A stretch of DNA of 64,000 bases from the NCBI RefSeq assembly GCF_021023085.1, contig NZ_PGCK01000001.1, forward strand, positions 62,001-126,000. Direction: 5' to 3'. Under the pieces are notes generated by a model, which had not been told where the DNA came from, ran no database searches, and saw nothing but the letters and a program-made list of their open reading frames with translations. The first letter of the stretch is position 1. Every line of letters begins with the position of its first letter. The translations under genes and the position numbers were made by a program. Shown piece after piece: positions 63,181-64,000 of the stretch. The stretch is from Methanooceanicella nereidis (GTDB lineage: Archaea > Halobacteriota > Methanocellia > Methanocellales > Methanocellaceae).

Positions 63181-64000
63181 TTAATTGGTTTTTTCTGCAA
63201 ATACATTGTTTACTTCATTAAAGATATTAGAAAAATTCTTAAATGTTTCTTCCGATAGTGTATTCTTTTCATCGTTAATTCGGTTAATTACCAATCTTGC
63301 AATATACCATTTTTCAAATTTATCATATCCCAATCTTTCAAAGGCTTTAGATAATCTCTTCGTAATATTTTTAATTTTCTTTTCATCCTCAGTAAAAGAT
63401 ATATCGAATTTATAGTGCTCTTTTACTAGATCCATATAGAAATCTTCTGGGAACAAATCCTCTAATTCTGCTTCGGAATTATCAATGGAATCGCCTACAA
63501 ATAGACATCTTCTACCGTTACCAGTAAATAATCGATCTTGGAATTCCTTTCCCTTACTACGACCTGCTTTATCACCATCTAAAAGTGCCATTATTTTAAT
63601 ACCATGCCCCATCAACATTGAAGCTAATGGAATTAAAATGCTAGTACCGCCCGCAGGGATTATAATTATATCATCAAATAAATGAGTAAGACCTTTTTCT
63701 TTTAATTTTTCATTAATTGACCAAAGAATTGTATAATCTGTTATACCCTCCACAATTAATTGCTTTTCAGAATAGAACAATGTTTGTGCTATTGAATAGC
63801 CAAGTGCAGCTTGTAAAGGAAATAGAGCGTCTTTATCTTTTGGCCATACATCTTCCGAAACTTTTGTTGTACCATCATCTGATTCATAAACAACTCTTAC
63901 TCGTTCGAGATGCTTACCATCGATCATAAATGGAGAATGTGTAGAGTACAATGTTTGATTATTTTCAGATAACTTTTCAAAAAAATTTACTAATTTACCC
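63181..64000 (-). CDS. OLD-family ATPase/TOPRIM nuclease (5' end outside window)
   Basis: The frame is open to the window end; about 272 C-terminal residues are visible. It opens with the ABC-ATPase H-loop region (NNQTLYSTHSPFMID), so the ATP-binding part lies beyond 64000. Then comes a TOPRIM domain: KQLIVEGITDYTILW (metal-binding glutamate), MALLDGDKAGRSKG (DxD) and a C-terminal helical part. The ATPase-TOPRIM order is that of OLD nucleases, which include phage-defence enzymes such as the nuclease subunit of Gabija. Its subclass cannot be told without the N terminus; no helicase partner is visible in the window. Confidence 0.85.
   Translation of the reverse strand, partial: GKLVNFFEKLSENNQTLYSTHSPFMIDGKHLERVRVVYESDDGTTKVSEDVWPKDKDALFPLQAALGYSIAQTLFYSEKQLIVEGITDYTILWSINEKLKEKGLTHLFDDIIIIPAGGTSILIPLASMLMGHGIKIMALLDGDKAGRSKGKEFQDRLFTGNGRRCLFVGDSIDNSEAELEDLFPEDFYMDLVKEHYKFDISFTEDEKKIKNITKRLSKAFERLGYDKFEKWYIARLVINRINDEKNTLSEETFKNFSNIFNEVNNVFAEKTN

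Overview
The window is archaeal chromosomal DNA, most likely from a methanogen of the Methanocellales or a close Methanosarcinales-type relative. The signs are an archaeal S10-spc-alpha ribosomal superoperon containing S4e, L19e, L32e, the RNase P protein Rpp29 and the SecY/Adk/DUF106/Cmk/Cbf5 tail; an RNA polymerase subunit D carrying two ferredoxin-type cysteine clusters; an MC1-type chromosomal protein; an archaeal 7S SRP RNA; an intron-bearing tRNA-Ser; and TATA-type promoters. The genus is an inference from gene content, not from a search.

Layout. 1-10.9 kb holds the end of an ABC-2-like permease, a minus-strand operon for an ECF vitamin-type transporter (S, fused A-A, T) with a TiaS-like protein and an anchored protein, an MFS exporter, small hypothetical proteins and a YkgJ-type cysteine-cluster protein. 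11-29 kb mixes a large chemoreceptor, a CheW-CheC fusion, a HAD phosphatase, SRP RNA, MC1, a metallo-beta-lactamase/double-rhodanese sulfur enzyme, redox proteins, a TPR protein, tRNA-Leu and several unrecognised genes. This stretch also carries two ~540 bp imperfect palindromic elements and a smaller one. 29.8-52.7 kb is almost wholly the translation block on the minus strand: SPOUT methyltransferase-L3 down to Cbf5 and tRNA-Ser, then S13-S4-S11-RpoD. It is interrupted only by plus-strand genes for a helical protein and an Fe-S photolyase-like protein.

From about 52.7 kb to the end the DNA becomes strongly AT-rich and the content changes to an accessory, probably defence-related island. It has a three-gene very AT-rich cassette with a two-helix membrane protein, a double GIY-YIG nuclease divergent from a ScoMcrA-head/nitrilase-like fusion, an overlapping HerA-NurA pair, an RNase HI with a coiled-coil tail, an HNH nuclease with a small basic ORF, and an OLD-family ATPase/TOPRIM nuclease running off the end.

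The strongest new signal outside proteins is a ~230 nt sequence present twice (14789-15018 and 34801-35025). The copies differ in ways that preserve base pairing: at least eight compensatory base-pair changes over three helices. This is a convincing structured-RNA candidate of unknown function. Both copies lie between the 3' end of a plus-strand gene and a stable RNA gene on the minus strand.
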